Assembly: GCA_037043235.1 (NCBI GenBank)
Contig: JAWRVZ010000003.1
Location: forward strand, 11,583,001-11,647,000
Length of the DNA stretch: 64,000 bases
Reading direction: 5' to 3'
From: Rhodeus uyekii
Lineage: Eukaryota > Chordata > Actinopteri > Cypriniformes > Acheilognathidae
The translations under genes and the position numbers were made by a program. Positions within the stretch are counted from its first letter, which is position 1. The number at the start of each line of letters is the position of its first letter. Under the pieces are notes generated by a model, which was given only the letters and a program-made list of their open reading frames with translations, ran no database searches and had not been told where the DNA came from. Of the stretch, positions 32,321 through 45,700 are shown piece after piece.

Positions 32321-33828
32321 TTTGTTGTTTTTATTATTCTGACTGCCTCAACAAAACAACATCATGATTTCAATTACTAATAGCAGTTATCACAAAATAT
32401 TTGAAGAACTGCTAAGCATGATCTAACACATTATCTGTCGTTAAAAATGTTGATGCTTTTATTGCTAATTGGAGTGAAAGTCTTCAGCAAAATGATAACA
32501 TTGAAAACAGTCTTCCCTGCGGAAAGCCCCTTATCCTGACCAGCCCATGAACCCGTACGCAGTCAGAGACATCTCTCTTCAAGTAACTGTACTCTTGTAA
32601 GTTTGTTGCCAAATGATCTGGCATGAAAGGATTTGCTAGCGTCTTCATGCCAAACTAGCATTTTTAATTGCTGAACCATAAAAACGGTTGTACGTGTTGT
32701 GGGCTTGATGACACAGAACAGAATGTCTCCTCAAATAATGCTTAGACGGTAGCTCGTAGTCCACAACATGCCTCACCACCGAAAACAACCAGTACACAAA
32801 CAAACTACGGAACGGAATGACTATCTGGCTGAGTCACGGATCCAAAAACACCACAACGGTGACTGTAAGCTAAACAAGATCCGGTATCTGCACCCACAAC
32901 AAAACTTTGTCCTTGTGCTGGTGCGCTTTTGACTTTTTATCAAACCGATCCATCCTCAGCATTTATTATTTCCAGATCTGATCCCTTTTCTGCAACAATG
33001 TTGACTTGTTGCTCAGTTCGGCGCTCATGATCTGGCTCAAGATAAGCACTTCATAGTGATTTGTAGACGTGGTATTCGATTCCTACTAAACTGATGCCGT
33101 GGCGCTCAAACATAGAGATACTATCTTTGAAGAAACGTCCCGACATAATTTCTCCTCTCTCCTGGAGCCCCGCCAGCCTCTGTAAAGTTTTCTCTCCCCA
33201 TAAACTTAAGTGGAGACTGAAAAATTTCATCTCCAGAGATTGATAGTGTGTGCTTAGGATATAGACCTTTCAGCTTTTATTAAACAAGGAGCCCTTTTTC
33301 CATAAGTGTTCCATTGTGTGCTATTTGTAGAGCGAAAGTCTTCACGATGTCTCCCATCCAAAACTATCACCCTGCGTTTAGAACAATAGTATGTATAGCA
33401 CATAATGTATAAGAGCAATATATAACAACGCTTTGACAGGATGATGTGTAAGTCAGAGGGGTTCGTGCATTTGTTAAAACCCCTCAGAGTTCTAATTAAA
33501 TCAAATGCTTGATGTTTTTCTTTTCCCTTTCCACATGTTCAAAGTTGTTCCAGTGTGAGCATACCAAAATGAATGAATTAATGGCCTTGCAGCTGGCGGT
33601 ACCAGTGTCCGATACCCTCTCCGTGTTTAGGTAACGTTGGACGCTTTCCCGTATCTGTTTAAATGCTGAATTTCTCTACGTTTCAGTGTTTTAAATACCT
33701 CAGCGGATCTCAGACGATTCTCAGCCTTTGCCTTATCGGCAGTTCACCACGAATCCAAAACAACCTGCGGGATATTTTATTAGCATATTCTAATGCCTCA
33801 GGCCTCGTGTAGCAACAACAACCACACT
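32321..33828. other. Intergenic, nothing recognised
   Basis: No gene, RNA or repeat could be supported. Complexity is ordinary and base use is balanced, so conserved regulatory DNA cannot be excluded. Confidence 0.35.
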
Positions 33829-34200
33829 AACAGGAAACATTCTCAGAACGTTCTGGAAAGGTTCTCTCAACGTTATGAACAAATGTTCTTCCAAAGTTAT
33901 CTAGGGTCTCGTTTATAAAAATGACATACGCCAAAAAATATTCAGATTTATAAAACCTCACCATCTGTGTCAGCAATTCCCTTTGTCTCCACAATGTGCA
34001 TACGCGCGGGGCAAAGTTTGCTTAAAAGTGCGCACGTTCTCCCGTCAAGTTTGTTTTTTTATAGACTGGCGTACGTACGTTTCCAGTCCCGTTTTGTGCG
34101 TACGCACGCTTTATAAATGAGACCCCCTGGTCTTCAGTAATGTTCTCAAAATGTTTGCCCTAAAACGTTTGTTGGACGTTCATCTGAACTGAATGTTCCC
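33829..34200. repeat. Degenerate GAACGTTCT-type minisatellite interrupted by a MITE
   Basis: Repeated motifs CTCAGAACGTTCTGGAAAGG, CTCAACGTTATGAAC, AATGTTCTTCC, CAGTAATGTTCTCAAAATG and GGACGTTCATCTGAACTG recur on both sides of the element at 33904-34125. Confidence 0.6.
33904..34125. mobile_element. MITE with GGGTCTCGTTTATAAA inverted ends
   Basis: Starts GGGTCTCGTTTATAAAAATG and ends TTTATAAATGAGACCC. The 222-base interior is rich in GCGTACGTACGT and GTGCGTACGCACGC palindromes. Transposon superfamily is not determined because the target duplication is unclear. Confidence 0.8.
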
Positions 34201-37101
34201 TTACTGTACATATAACCGAGTAAAAACATTTTAAAAAAATAGATGTTTTGAGACTTTAGTAAAACGTAGCTTTTAGCTTGGAAGGCCAAGTCACGGTTCC
34301 CGGGATTAATTATGCTCTCAAAATGCAAACTATGCTTAAAATTAAGATTAAATTTGAAGTATTAGGATTCACTTTCATAATATGCGGAATCAACTGACAT
34401 TTCCATTAAAAGAACCACATTAAAAGAGGTGCAGCTGGTCTCAAACATACTGTCTAAATTCAGTTCGAGGCCACTTTTCTATGCATGTCCATTAGCACAG
34501 AATATTATTTGGATTTGTCCCTCAATTAAACAAAGTTCACTTCACTTGACGACCATTTTAACGCTATTTCCAGTGAGCTCCTATCTACTGAAATGTGAAA
34601 AAATCTGAACCGTCAGTTGCTGTTTGTCGAAATTAAGTTTTGTAACATTTCAAATCACAACAATGGAATGATGGAAGCTGAAATTACGCTAAAAATATTT
34701 CACGAATTCACACTTAGAAGTAATCAGATGGAGTAAAATTGTCTGCATTTATCGTGCTGTCCGAGGGGAGGAATTTGGCCCGAACCCAGAGTACTCCCCC
34801 CGCATCTCTGGTTAGGATAGTTACCAGGCGAGTGAAAGGAGACGGGGTGGTGGAGGGATGCAGAAAACTATCGAGGAACATAGGTAAGTCGGCTGTATAA
34901 GGCCTCCTCTTCTACTGATTGGATAGGCAAGTTGAACATGTTCCTCCCGAACTTTGTTAATATAACGTCTTTCATGCCGGTTCACCAAATGCTCATTTGT
35001 CGAAGTTGTAAATAAATGATTACAGGATTATTAGTGTATGTTTAACAAAAGTTTACTATTTCAAAATTTCACGTTCAGAGGGTTTTAAATGATTACTGTT
35101 GATGACTTATTGTTTTGAAAGCTTTAACATGAATTGGATGAAAAACATGAGCTGTGAATGTCTAAATCGATAAGCTGAGATGATCTGGTTATGCAAATTT
35201 AACATAATTGAATGGTTGTCTTTTGGACTTGTAAATAGTCAGTTGTAATGATTACTGCTCAACCCAGCGTACTTCCTGTGATAATCTGCCACAAATAACG
35301 CTGCATTGAACCCGGGTCTCCTTGTGCAGCAGTGCTTTTGATACTTTGCACGTGGCATTTGCTTCAGCTGACCACACTGTTTGGAATAGTATCAGTAGAT
35401 AAAGGCCATGGGAGTGACAGAGGCCATTTTTTTTGAACCACCAGACAAAAACGCTCTTCATTTTCACCGTCAATATCAGTGGCTTTACTATCCTCCCTGT
35501 CTGTTTAGGACACACTCTGTGTATCAAAAGGAATTTCTAACATCGGACTCAATGACCGATCCTTTTGAACCTGTGCATATTTGCGAGTGTGAGAAAGAAA
35601 GAGAGAAAAGCGGCATGAACAGCGAGGCATTGTTTTGAAGCAAACTAGGGAAAAGAGATGTAAAGTTGCATTTTGCCAAAAGCCTCCTGCTGATAAGGAT
35701 GGTGATGATTCATTTCGCCATGCACACATCTGTGACTAACACAGCTTTTATTTATTTGACAAAGATAGTGTGTTCTCTGTCAGCGTTGACATCTCTTACA
35801 TTGGTCGTCCGTGGTCTTTGGACCTGTCTGTTTCATTACTTATGACTTTAATCACAAGTCTTCTCATGTTTACAATAAATCGCCGCTTCAAGTGGAATCG
35901 GTTAGCTCAAGACTCCACAAGCATACTCAAACTTTGGTGTCCTTTGTCATGGGTGAGCAGTAACATTTCTCATTTCCTTTAAATGATCTCAGAGGGCTAC
36001 AAGAGAAATTCATCAAACGAGTGGAAATCATCTGGGGCTATCAATTAGTCTGCTGTACAAATGAAGTCGGTAGAGGTTCTACCTTGAAGTCAGATCTCTT
36101 TGATGCAATAGCGAGCTTTGGAAAAACTAAATATTTTCAGGGTCACTTGGACCGCTGTGTTTTTCTTGAGCCTGTGGAGCACTTGGGTAAAAGTCGGCTA
36201 AGTTTTATTCTAAGATAATTTGTTGTTTGTTAAGTGGAAAAATGCATTTGAATGGCCAGGGGAGCCATTCTTTTTCTTCCCTGTTGTTTCAGAAATGCGG
36301 CATTAGACATTTACAGAATTTCTCCGACCCCTCGTGGGAGCCCAGAAAAACCTATGGTCTCTTTTTCACAGCAGAAATAGCAAAGAGTGGGTGTTGTGTG
36401 TGTGAACAAGGAGTTCAGCAAAGAATATGAGGTGAGGCCTAATGCTTATTTTCTCAGAATAGTGCTGCATTCGGCCTAATTGAAGCCAAACATTTTTACA
36501 TTTTTCATCTTGCTTGTGTGACACTCAGGTATTCTCTCACCATTTCAGTTTCAACATCATGTTAGTGCCAAGAACATGGCCTCCAGTCATTCGAACAAAT
36601 CATACTTGAGTACAGAAACCCTCACGGCCTATGAATGCAGAAAAAGTATAATTATTATCACAGACAGCTTACACAGACTTGAGCTCAATTTAAGTTTGCC
36701 AATAGTTTGGTCCTTTAACAGTCGAATCCTCCGCATACACAAACTCTGAGGGTCATACAGGCATGAACAATTCAGTTGAGCTGTTAAGACTTGCTCCGAA
36801 AAGATAATTGAATCAGTGAGATGTTGTCTCATGAACAACTGCAACCAAATCCTTTCAATTCACACATGAATCGTTTAATGCAATCTGTGTGAACAGATTC
36901 AAAAGAATCAGTACGAAAGCATAATTCACGCACAAATGGCTACTCTGTTCCGACACAAGCCTCGACTTGCTTTACTTCAGAATATTGAGGGACGGTGTTT
37001 CTTTTCTTTATGTTGAGTTAAAGATAGGCGCTTTAGAATTTAGAGAAGAAGATAAAGTGTTTTGCAAAATAAATGATTATGTAGAAAACAAAAGTACCGG
37101 T
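34201..37101. other. Intergenic, nothing coding recognised
   Basis: Several moderate open frames exist (for example 36227-36430) but none resembles a known protein or shows consistent splice signals. No repeat family is assigned. Confidence 0.35.
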
Positions 37102-37181
<80 letters not shown>

Positions 37182-37371
37182 AAAAACAGATAGATAGATA
37201 GAAAGAAAAAACAGATAGATAGACATAGATAAATAGAAAGAAAGAAAAGATAGATAGACATAGATAAATAGAAAGAAAGAAAAGATAGATAGATAGATAG
37301 ATAGATAGAAAAAACAGATAGATAGATAGATAGAAAAAACAGATAGATAGACAGATAAATAGAAAGAAAGA

Positions 37372-37420
<49 letters not shown>

Positions 37421-37445
37421 CATAGATAAATAGAAAGAAAAAACA
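37102..37445. repeat. GATA-type microsatellite with AAAAAACAGATAG interruptions
   Basis: (GATA)n on the plus strand interrupted by GAAAGAAAAAACAGATAG and CATAGATAAATAGAAAGAAA segments. The same interruptions occur in the larger array at 54860. Its minus-strand open frames (YLSIYLSIYLS) are not genes. Confidence 0.95.
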
Positions 37446-38549
37446 GATCAACAGAAGAACAACAAACACAGAACAACAGCAGAACAACAAACGATCACAA
37501 GTGGAAGGATGAGTACATGGGATTAGATTGGTAACTTCCATCTACCCTTTTCTTTGGATCTCTGCATCTTGGTGCTGCCAAAGAGCTCGTTTAATCCAAG
37601 CCGTTATTCCAAAGCTCTTCAGCTTGATGACAAGATAAAGGACTTTGACACAGTGACTTCTGCTGACATGACAGACTTTTTCTTTTCCTCGCTCTCCTCT
37701 TCCCTGAGTTGAAGAGTTGAATCCTGGGTCAGCAGCTTTCAGCAGAACGCCAGACTACAATTCCAGATGGTGAAGTAGGGCCAGATCTCAGCTCATCAAT
37801 TTAATGAGAACTGCCTCTGCTTAGCCACGTCTTGCTCCTTGGCCAACGCTTCCGGCTACGCCAAGCCCTAAACATTTGACAAATAAAGACGGATCTCGGT
37901 TAATTGTTTAAAGGATGGCCTTTGTGTATGAAAGTGGCAGCGTAATATGATGCACATCCAGCACTTTTTGTGACCTCTTGAAGCTTCTGAGATCCTACTG
38001 ACTGAATGTCACCTTTTTAGACTTGTTTAAAGACAGTTATGATAAACAAAAGGGGGTAGGAGTGAGGAGTAGGAAGTGATTGTTTGTATTTAATGAAGCA
38101 ATTCATTGATTCTATTATAGTCTAAATGATTATGTTGAGTGTTCGTTTCTGTTTTGTACAGTGTAAGATTTATAGATTTGCAATATGGTCTAGTAATGTT
38201 TGTGTTTAACTGTTACTATGATTTCAGAACGGCTGGCAAGATAAGAAATAGAAAAGATAAACTTTGAAGTTTTCATACATCAAAAAAAAAGAAACTTTCA
38301 AGGACAATAACAACTGCCCCTATGATAAATCAAAGTATCAAACCAGCCAACATTTTCACCAGGGAACTAAATATTTCTGTAACGTGAACAGATTTGACTC
38401 GTATGCAAAATAGACAACCAAGACTGTTTTGTTATTCTTACACCTCTTATCCCAATTCATTTTTATAAAACAAAAAAATCAAAAAAAAGTTCAACAAATT
38501 GATTTTTTAAACTCTTATTTGTCATAATTTGATTGTAGCTGCAGGAGTA

Positions 38550-38550
<1 letters not shown>
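37446..38550. other. Intergenic, nothing recognised
   Basis: No gene or repeat family could be supported between the GATA array and the poly-C run. Confidence 0.35.

Positions 38551-38580
<30 letters not shown>
38551..38580. repeat. Poly-C run of 30
   Basis: Thirty uninterrupted C. Such runs can form i-motif or, on the other strand, G-quadruplex structures and are prone to length error in sequencing. Confidence 0.97.
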
Positions 38581-41012
38581 ATTTACTTAACTACATTCTA
38601 AACCATAATATCTTATTTAATTTCTCCACATTTCATTAAAACAAATCGTCCATCGCTATTTCAAAACGAAGAAATCGATAAGCGAAAGCTTTATCCCAAT
38701 TCGTTTCATTGAACCTATTGAATCGGTTCTCAAATAGCACTGATAGCGATTCATTCGCAACTCAGTGATTCAATGAACCGGTCGGAGCAAGACCTTACTA
38801 GCAAACAACTCACTGAACCGAACGTTTCCAGAAACCATTGTTTGCCAACTATGCTCGCAAGTTGCGTCGTTATCAGCAAAGTTCAACGAGTCAGTTTTTC
38901 CCGAAACCAAAGGCCTACCGACGAACAAACGTAAACAGCTGGGTTTAAAAGCATAGATTCACGTGGACTCAGAAAAACCTTATCTTCACAAAAATAAGCA
39001 AGCTGACACTCAATAAAATCTATGTATTTTATTTCGAATTTATACAAATGTTATATACCTCTTTTAGTTTGTCAAGAGTTTAAAAGCACCGTTTTTAAAG
39101 AATGCGCATGCGCGTCCGTGCTCTACATGAGAACGGGTCTATGATTGAATCTGGAAATAAGGCAAAATAACAGAAAAATGACGATCAGTCTTCAGATGCC
39201 ATATTCGTAACTCATAGTAAAACATCTAACATTAATTCAACCTCGAACAGATTAATAAAATAAGTTATTATGCCACCATATGCGTGACATCATTAACCAG
39301 ACACATTTGCATTAATATGTTTCGGACAACTAGTTAATTTCTTCAATGCATCGTACAATATGTTCATAAAACAGTGAGTTATGTCATTGTATGGTCGTGT
39401 CAGACTTAAAATGTGCCAAGAAAAGAAAATATTGTGGGAATTGAGCGAAATTAATGGCGGGAAAAGCCTCCAAATTTCTACACCTTCAATTCAATCTCTC
39501 TAGGATCGCTCACTTATAGATCAAGCCATATAAAGTTGCTAATATAAAATTACAAAAAAAACAAATTTTACTTAAACTAAATAATATACTTAAATAGGTC
39601 TAATTTGCAGGTAGGTAGCCTATACTTTTACTGGAATCATTAGCCTACTATTTGTATACTTCGACTACCGATGTTTGATTGTTATCAAGCTTCTCAGTTC
39701 GCTTCATTTCTTGTTCTTTCAGATAAATTCACCGATTGCCAGTATTTTACAATAATTATCCACAGTTCTCACTCTCATTAATAATACATATTGTTTGATC
39801 TCGGACCATAAAAGTGTCTGATGCCGGGCGGGTGTTGTGTCACAGCATATTTTTCGAAGCTCTGTGGAACTAAAATCTTCGTCACTGTCTGTTACTGTTG
39901 TTGCAAGTATTCTGCAAATGGTTATGAATGTCCACGGGCCCTGGTTAAAAGTTAATGCTAAGGATTGACTAAGTGCTAACAATATAATACAGGATTCGTT
40001 TGTTTTCGCATCTCCAACTTGATGGTATGAGGACTTCCAGATGAGAGGTCCATCTCAGGCTGGAGATGATATTTCTCTTCTCCAGACAGTGAGCCAGAGG
40101 TTAAGCAGAAACTCAGCCCTCGCCGAGGGAGTGTGTGTAGGGGTGTGTGTATGTCCTCTCTTCCTCGCGGCGGGATGTGCGGCGTTATAATTGACTCGTC
40201 CCTCCTCGCGTCTTCATCGCAACATCACGTATTTTTCATCGGCCTTTCATCGTCCTGCGCTTGACGGTCACCAATTGTACGACAAACCCGTTTCATTAGA
40301 CATGAGATGCGCTTTAACGGACTTTTCCTGTGTGGAATTTCTTTCCGATTCGATCAATCAAACGCGCTCCGTTGCTTTGCATAAGAACATTCGAAATTCG
40401 AATTACTGAATTTCTTTTTTTATTCGACTCTTAAATGATCTAACAGTTGATGTGAACTTACTTCGATATGAGATGAGGTGATGAGATGATAATAATAAAG
40501 AATAATAAAGATGAGATGATAATAATATATAGCCTATATATATTTTTTTTAAAAATCTAAACACAATTTGTCCTGGACTTAAACTGTTCAAATGGATCCT
40601 AACGTTTTTTTTTCTTCTTCTTCTGGTCAGCAGTTAGTTGAAACTAAAAGTTTCTTTTAATTATTCCACTTTTTCGGTTTATAAATATTAGGTTTTGAGA
40701 AACAATGAATCTGAATGAAAAAGTCTAAGAAGTTGTTCATTATTTTGATTAAAACTTCAATAAAATAAAGAACAACGTGAATATTAATAATTGTTAATAA
40801 TGTAAAATTAGAAACAAGGCTATATTCTGTATAGCGGGGCTATTTTCGTTACATTTTTATCTTTTCATTACCTGCTTTATTAAGCCTAAGTTATTTTTTG
40901 AATATATATTTTTATATAAAAGGAAACCAGTCTTGAAATAAACTTGGCAGCCATAAAATTGGTAATAAACTAATTTTTATTTTGGGGGAAAATTGCTGAT
41001 ACGGCAACTTGA
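38581..41012. other. Distal upstream region of wt1, no gene recognised
   Basis: Around 38690-38830 motifs such as TTGAATCGGTTCTCAAAT, GATTCATTCGCAACTCAGTG and GATTCAATGAACCGG recur, suggesting a degenerate repeat. Around 40060-40250 a GC-richer stretch (CCTCGCCGAGGGAGTG, TCCTCGCGGCGGGATG) may be regulatory. No exon is supported. Confidence 0.35.

Positions 41013-41082
<70 letters not shown>
41013..41082. repeat. (TA)n microsatellite, about 34 units
   Basis: Uninterrupted alternating TA about 1.2 kb upstream of the wt1 start codon, followed by ATC/ATT-rich sequence to 41150. Confidence 0.95.
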
Positions 41083-41084
<2 letters not shown>

Positions 41085-41839
41085 CCAGTAATTGAGTAGG
41101 AAATTATTATTATCAACATCATCATCATTATCATCATCATCATTTCACTATTTTTATTGTTTCTTCCACGTTAAAAAGTTTGAAAAAAAAGATACGGAGT
41201 CGATAATCTAAGGTTTTTCGCTCCGCCATAAATTAAATAACTTCACAACACTTACACGCCGTTTAATAATGAGCAATTTCCATTCTCTTAAAGATATCAT
41301 TTATATCTTAAAGATATTGTTTATGAGATATTCACTTTTTACGCCTATAATGTTCCAAAATAGCCCTAAATTATGAAAAGGCAGACGCATTTGTATAATG
41401 CATATAAGTCGGTCTGAGCGAAAGAAAAAGAAAAAAACATTAAGTTTGATGGATGTTAATGATAAAGCGCTCGCTTGCGCGCGGTCATTATGACACTGTA
41501 AGGTCACGCGCGTCAAAATGTGGTCTTGAAAGCAAATTAAAGACTGTTTAACCGAAGCATACAACAATAATTAAAACGAAAGGCCTGTCTCTTCACAAAC
41601 CAACTCAAATGGTGAATGCAATTCATTTAAATAATACATTATTTCCACCTTATATGTCCTTCAGATTTGTATATCACTTCAATATATGACTGTACCTGCA
41701 CACCCAAAATCTGAAGTGCATTTATTAAAAGTTTTATAGTGTCTGCTAAAATGTGTTTCAAAGCACATAAAAAGCCAGTCTCTGAATCATTGTTATCCAT
41801 CCAGCCCACTCCCACAAACACACACACACACACAGTTTA

Positions 41840-42305
41840 TTGAGACTCCCTGCATGCTGTATGAGTATACAGGGAGGAGTATTGTACAGGGAGAGGTAAA
41901 TGAATGAAGTGTTACACTCATCTTTCCTCACTAGCTCTGGCTCCTCCTCCTCCTCCCGACTCCTCAGAGTGGCTCTGTATGTGATCTCCTAGGCCTCCAA
42001 AGAAAACAGACACGCAAGAAAGGAGGAACCTCTCTTCTGCTCTCCTCACTCCATTCACAGAGCCTGCGAGAACTTGCCCCTGCTGGGACCTCCCAACTGA
42101 GCCCACGTTTTCTTTTCTCCCATTGTGACATGGACTATTCTGGTTGAAAACGACAGAGCCGTTTTTAACGAAGAGCGCTTTTTGCTGGCCGTGACCCAAC
42201 TTGACTTAGCGATGACACCTTGACTTTGGATTTTAGCACCAAACACGAAATCAAACCAGATCTTTGTTGGACCTCGTCGCTCAGGTGTTTTGTAAGAACC
42301 CGAAA
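41840..42305 (+). promoter_or_regulatory. wt1 proximal promoter and 5' untranslated region
   Basis: GC content rises here relative to the AT-rich interval on its left. A (TCC)n run CTCCTCCTCCTCCTCCC lies at 41941-41957. WT1 protein is known to bind TCC-repeat elements, so feedback control is possible (inference). No TATA box is obvious at a suitable distance. The transcription start is not determined. Confidence 0.45.
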
Positions 42306-42702
42306 ATGGGTTCCGATGTACGTGACCTCAACACTCTTCTCCCTCCCGTCCCAACGCTGCCCGGGGGGAACAGTAACTGCGCCCTGCCCGTGAGCAGCAC
42401 CCCGCAGTGGGCTCCCATGCTGGACTTTCACACCGGCGCACCCTACAGCTCTCTGGCCCAGCACTCCTTCATCAAGCAGGAGCCCAGCTGGGGCACGGCC
42501 GACCCCCACGAAGATCCTCACTGTGGGCTGAGCGCCTTCACTGTGCACTTCTCTGGACAGTTCACTGGCACCGGGGCCTGCAGGTACGGAGCCTTCGGGG
42601 CCCCGACGACCAGCCAGCCCCCACCCAGCCAGCCCAGGATGTTCAGCAATGGCCCTTACCTGTCCAACTGCATGGACAGCCAGCCCAGCTCCAGGAACCA
42701 GG
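42306..42702 (+). CDS. wt1: wt1 exon 1, N-terminal regulatory region
   Basis: Encodes residues 1-132, GC-rich compared with flanks (about 60 percent by eye). It contains the conserved PQWAPMLDFHTGAPYSSL stretch and QHSFIKQEPSWG, known in WT1 as dimerisation and repression/activation segments. It ends AACCAGG/GTGAGA in phase 1. The poly-proline tract found in the mammalian N-terminus is missing, as expected for fish. Confidence 0.97.
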
Positions 42703-45700
42703 GTGAGAAACTCCTTTAAAGTCACTATAATTCTTGTGATGTTGCTCCTGAACTGTTTGAATGAGTTGAATCATAATTTGTCAGTAGATATAATTTTTTT
42801 TATCCATTATTAAGGGCAGGAATCATGACATTTTACTGGTGTGAAGCCGATAAATAATTGATTTCGGTCATTTAGTTTAAATGTTGTATCCTTAATACGC
42901 ATTTAAATGTCTGCTAAATACACTTTTAAAAGTTTAACTACATCGCAAAGCTTGTAAAAATAAAAGAACGTCCGCTTTAATGTGCAAAACTACTTTATTT
43001 TTATTTGGGATCTTGTGTATCATCTCTCTCAGTTTCATAACATTGAAATTGAAACATTTATATTGCTCAGCTATTGGCCTAAAAGTCATAAGCATTCATA
43101 TTCATTATTAAGATAAAAAAGCATTCAATTTTACTGGTACGGGTCCTATAACTTGCTTATCTTCATTTAAACTTTATTTCAGTCATTCAATGAAATTATG
43201 TCTGCTTAATACGTTCATTTAATTACATAGTACAGCTTGCAAAAAAAGCTTCAGCTTTAATGTTGCACTTTTTGTAGAAAAGTTTCAGTTGCATAACATG
43301 TTGAAATTGGATCGTTTAAATTGTTCAAGCACTGGCTTAAAAGTCACAGTTCAATGTAACGTCAAAGTAGTGTATTTGTTAATGCATTAAAATTAATTTG
43401 TAAGTGACAAAACGGAATAAATTATGCCAAGAAAGTGAACATTGAACGAAACCGTTTTTCATATATTTCACAATACTTCTTTTTTTAACACGTGACTTTT
43501 TTAATGTGAGGAATGAGTTTAATTTGTATAGTACATTACAATTTTATTGGACAACTTTTGAAGAGAGTGTAGTTTGTCAGGATGTGAGCTTGTTTAAACA
43601 GTAAAGTAGTAAGTGAGTAAATGCATTCTGTGATTTATCCATCACCAGGGCCATCACCTCACACATATTTGTCTGCCTTGAGTAATTACATATCTCAATG
43701 CTCCTGTATTTGGCAAAACATTTCCCAGTTATTTTACAGATATGCTCCAAACACCTAATCACACAGGCTTTTAATGCATCCTGGGTCATTACTGTGTCAG
43801 TGTATAATAGACTTTAGGTCAGTGGCTTGGGGGTTTCAACTTATGGGATAATAGAGATTTTGCAGTTAGACAAGAAAAATATTTTTTTCCCCTTTCATGG
43901 TGACAAATTGCATGAAAACAAAGATGAAAAACTGCACCTGTTAATAATGTTTCAAGAATTGAAACTGATTTCAGATAAGCCAAATGTAAAAAAACAATCT
44001 GTTCAATGAGATTTCATAAAGTAAATGTACATGAAGACAAAAATACTGTGAATAAATAAAGTGCATCGTTCGATAACTAATATAATAACATTATTGGAGG
44101 CTGTAAACAACAGACTTAAAAAAGTAAACATCTAATAATTTTGCAGTTATAAGTTATACAAAGAAAAAATTTAAAACAAATGTTGTATCCTTTCTGATGA
44201 TATGTCTCTTGGACATCTGAGTTATTGTTTAATAACATTTCTATGTATTTTATGATTCTACTTCTCTCTTTTGTGAATGCCTACAAAATCACTAGATATT
44301 TTGCAGCCCTTCTAACAACATTATCCATGTTGCTCCACATAATATTTAAATATATCGTTTTTTGTATTCTAATTTACATGCAAATACATTTGAACATATA
44401 TACAACACATGATGAGCAGAGTTTTCCCCCTGACAATCAATACTAATAAACAACAGACAGAATAATCAGACATGAGATCTTGTAACCCAGACAGGAGAAT
44501 GCTCTAAAAGAGAAACACCAACACTCCCCAAGACATCCGATACTCGTATCGTTCTAAACTGCATTTTGGAAATCTAAAGTTACGATTAATTGTGGGTCCT
44601 GCCACTCTTCACAATATCCAGCCAGTGACCAGCTCTGCACTGACTCCCAGGTTAAAGCTCTTGCTGAGCGCTGGTAGGGTGGAAGAGAAATGGTCATCTT
44701 TAATGAGTTTTTCTCTCTCTGAGGTGAAAGTGGTTGGCTTGTAATTAATGAAGATGGTGGTGGGAGACCATGATTTACGATGTTACATCTGACCTGGGGT
44801 TAGAGCGAGGCATGATTCACCCCCTAAACCTGGTGTCGGCTCTCGGCTCTCGGCTCCTGCCCTGTTTGTTTACCTCGCACAGCTTGTCCGCTCACCCCCG
44901 CTGGCCAATGCAGGGGTGATTAGGATCCAAAGAAGAACAGTATTATCATCTGGAGAGTAGCTGTATGTTTCAATAGAAACAGGAATTTTAATCGAAAATG
45001 ACACTAATTGAAATGTGCTGATTTTTTATTTAATTTCTGGCACTTAAAAATAGGTTGTTTCCATCTCAACTGCAAGTGTTTGAAGTTTATGGAATAATTA
45101 GACGCATAAAACATAAAGGGGATAAGATCTAGAGTTGCTAAAAGTCAAAGGAAAACTGACATCTTTAAACTTTATTTAAAAAAAAAGATAAAAAAATGTA
45201 TTAAAGACTTTTATTTTATTTTATTTGTGATGCCAAATTGTGCGGACATGATCCTTTTTGCATAAAAAAAGGATTTTCCCCCCCCACTAAATCGTTTTTC
45301 AGATTAAAAAAACGTATCCAGGTTTTGTGTTTTGTTCTTTCCGTCATATTTAAAATATGAGTATTTTTGGCCGCTACTGACTATTTCAAATACATCTTTT
45401 TCAATTTTTCTATTTCTATTTCCATCTCAGCAGAAAGTATTTAAAAGTTATGGAATAATTAGGCATTTCTAGAACATAAGGTCTATATTTCTAACTCTAT
45501 TTGTGTGATCTGCCCCAGGTTACGGCACAGTTGCTTTTGATGGAGCCTCAAACTACGGACACACGCCTTCCCACCACACCTCGCAGTTCCCCAACCATTC
45601 CTTCAAACACGAGGACTCCATCACGCAGCAAAGCAACATGGGTAAACACAAACACACACCATGCACTAAATTACATTTTATTGTGTTTGTATAAATGCAT

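Noticed and set aside
37033..37541. Minus-strand open frames of 127-154 codons of the same repeat type
   Set aside because: Same artefact from the smaller GATA array.
24866..42305. An eif3m gene between ccdc73 and wt1, as in human
   Set aside because: No exon resembling the PCI-domain protein was found on either strand; the interval is occupied by repeats and unassigned DNA.
42165..42725. 186-codon minus-strand open frame antisense to wt1 exon 1
   Set aside because: A shadow of GC-rich wt1 coding sequence. Mammals have a WT1 antisense RNA, but nothing here shows a promoter or coding constraint for one.
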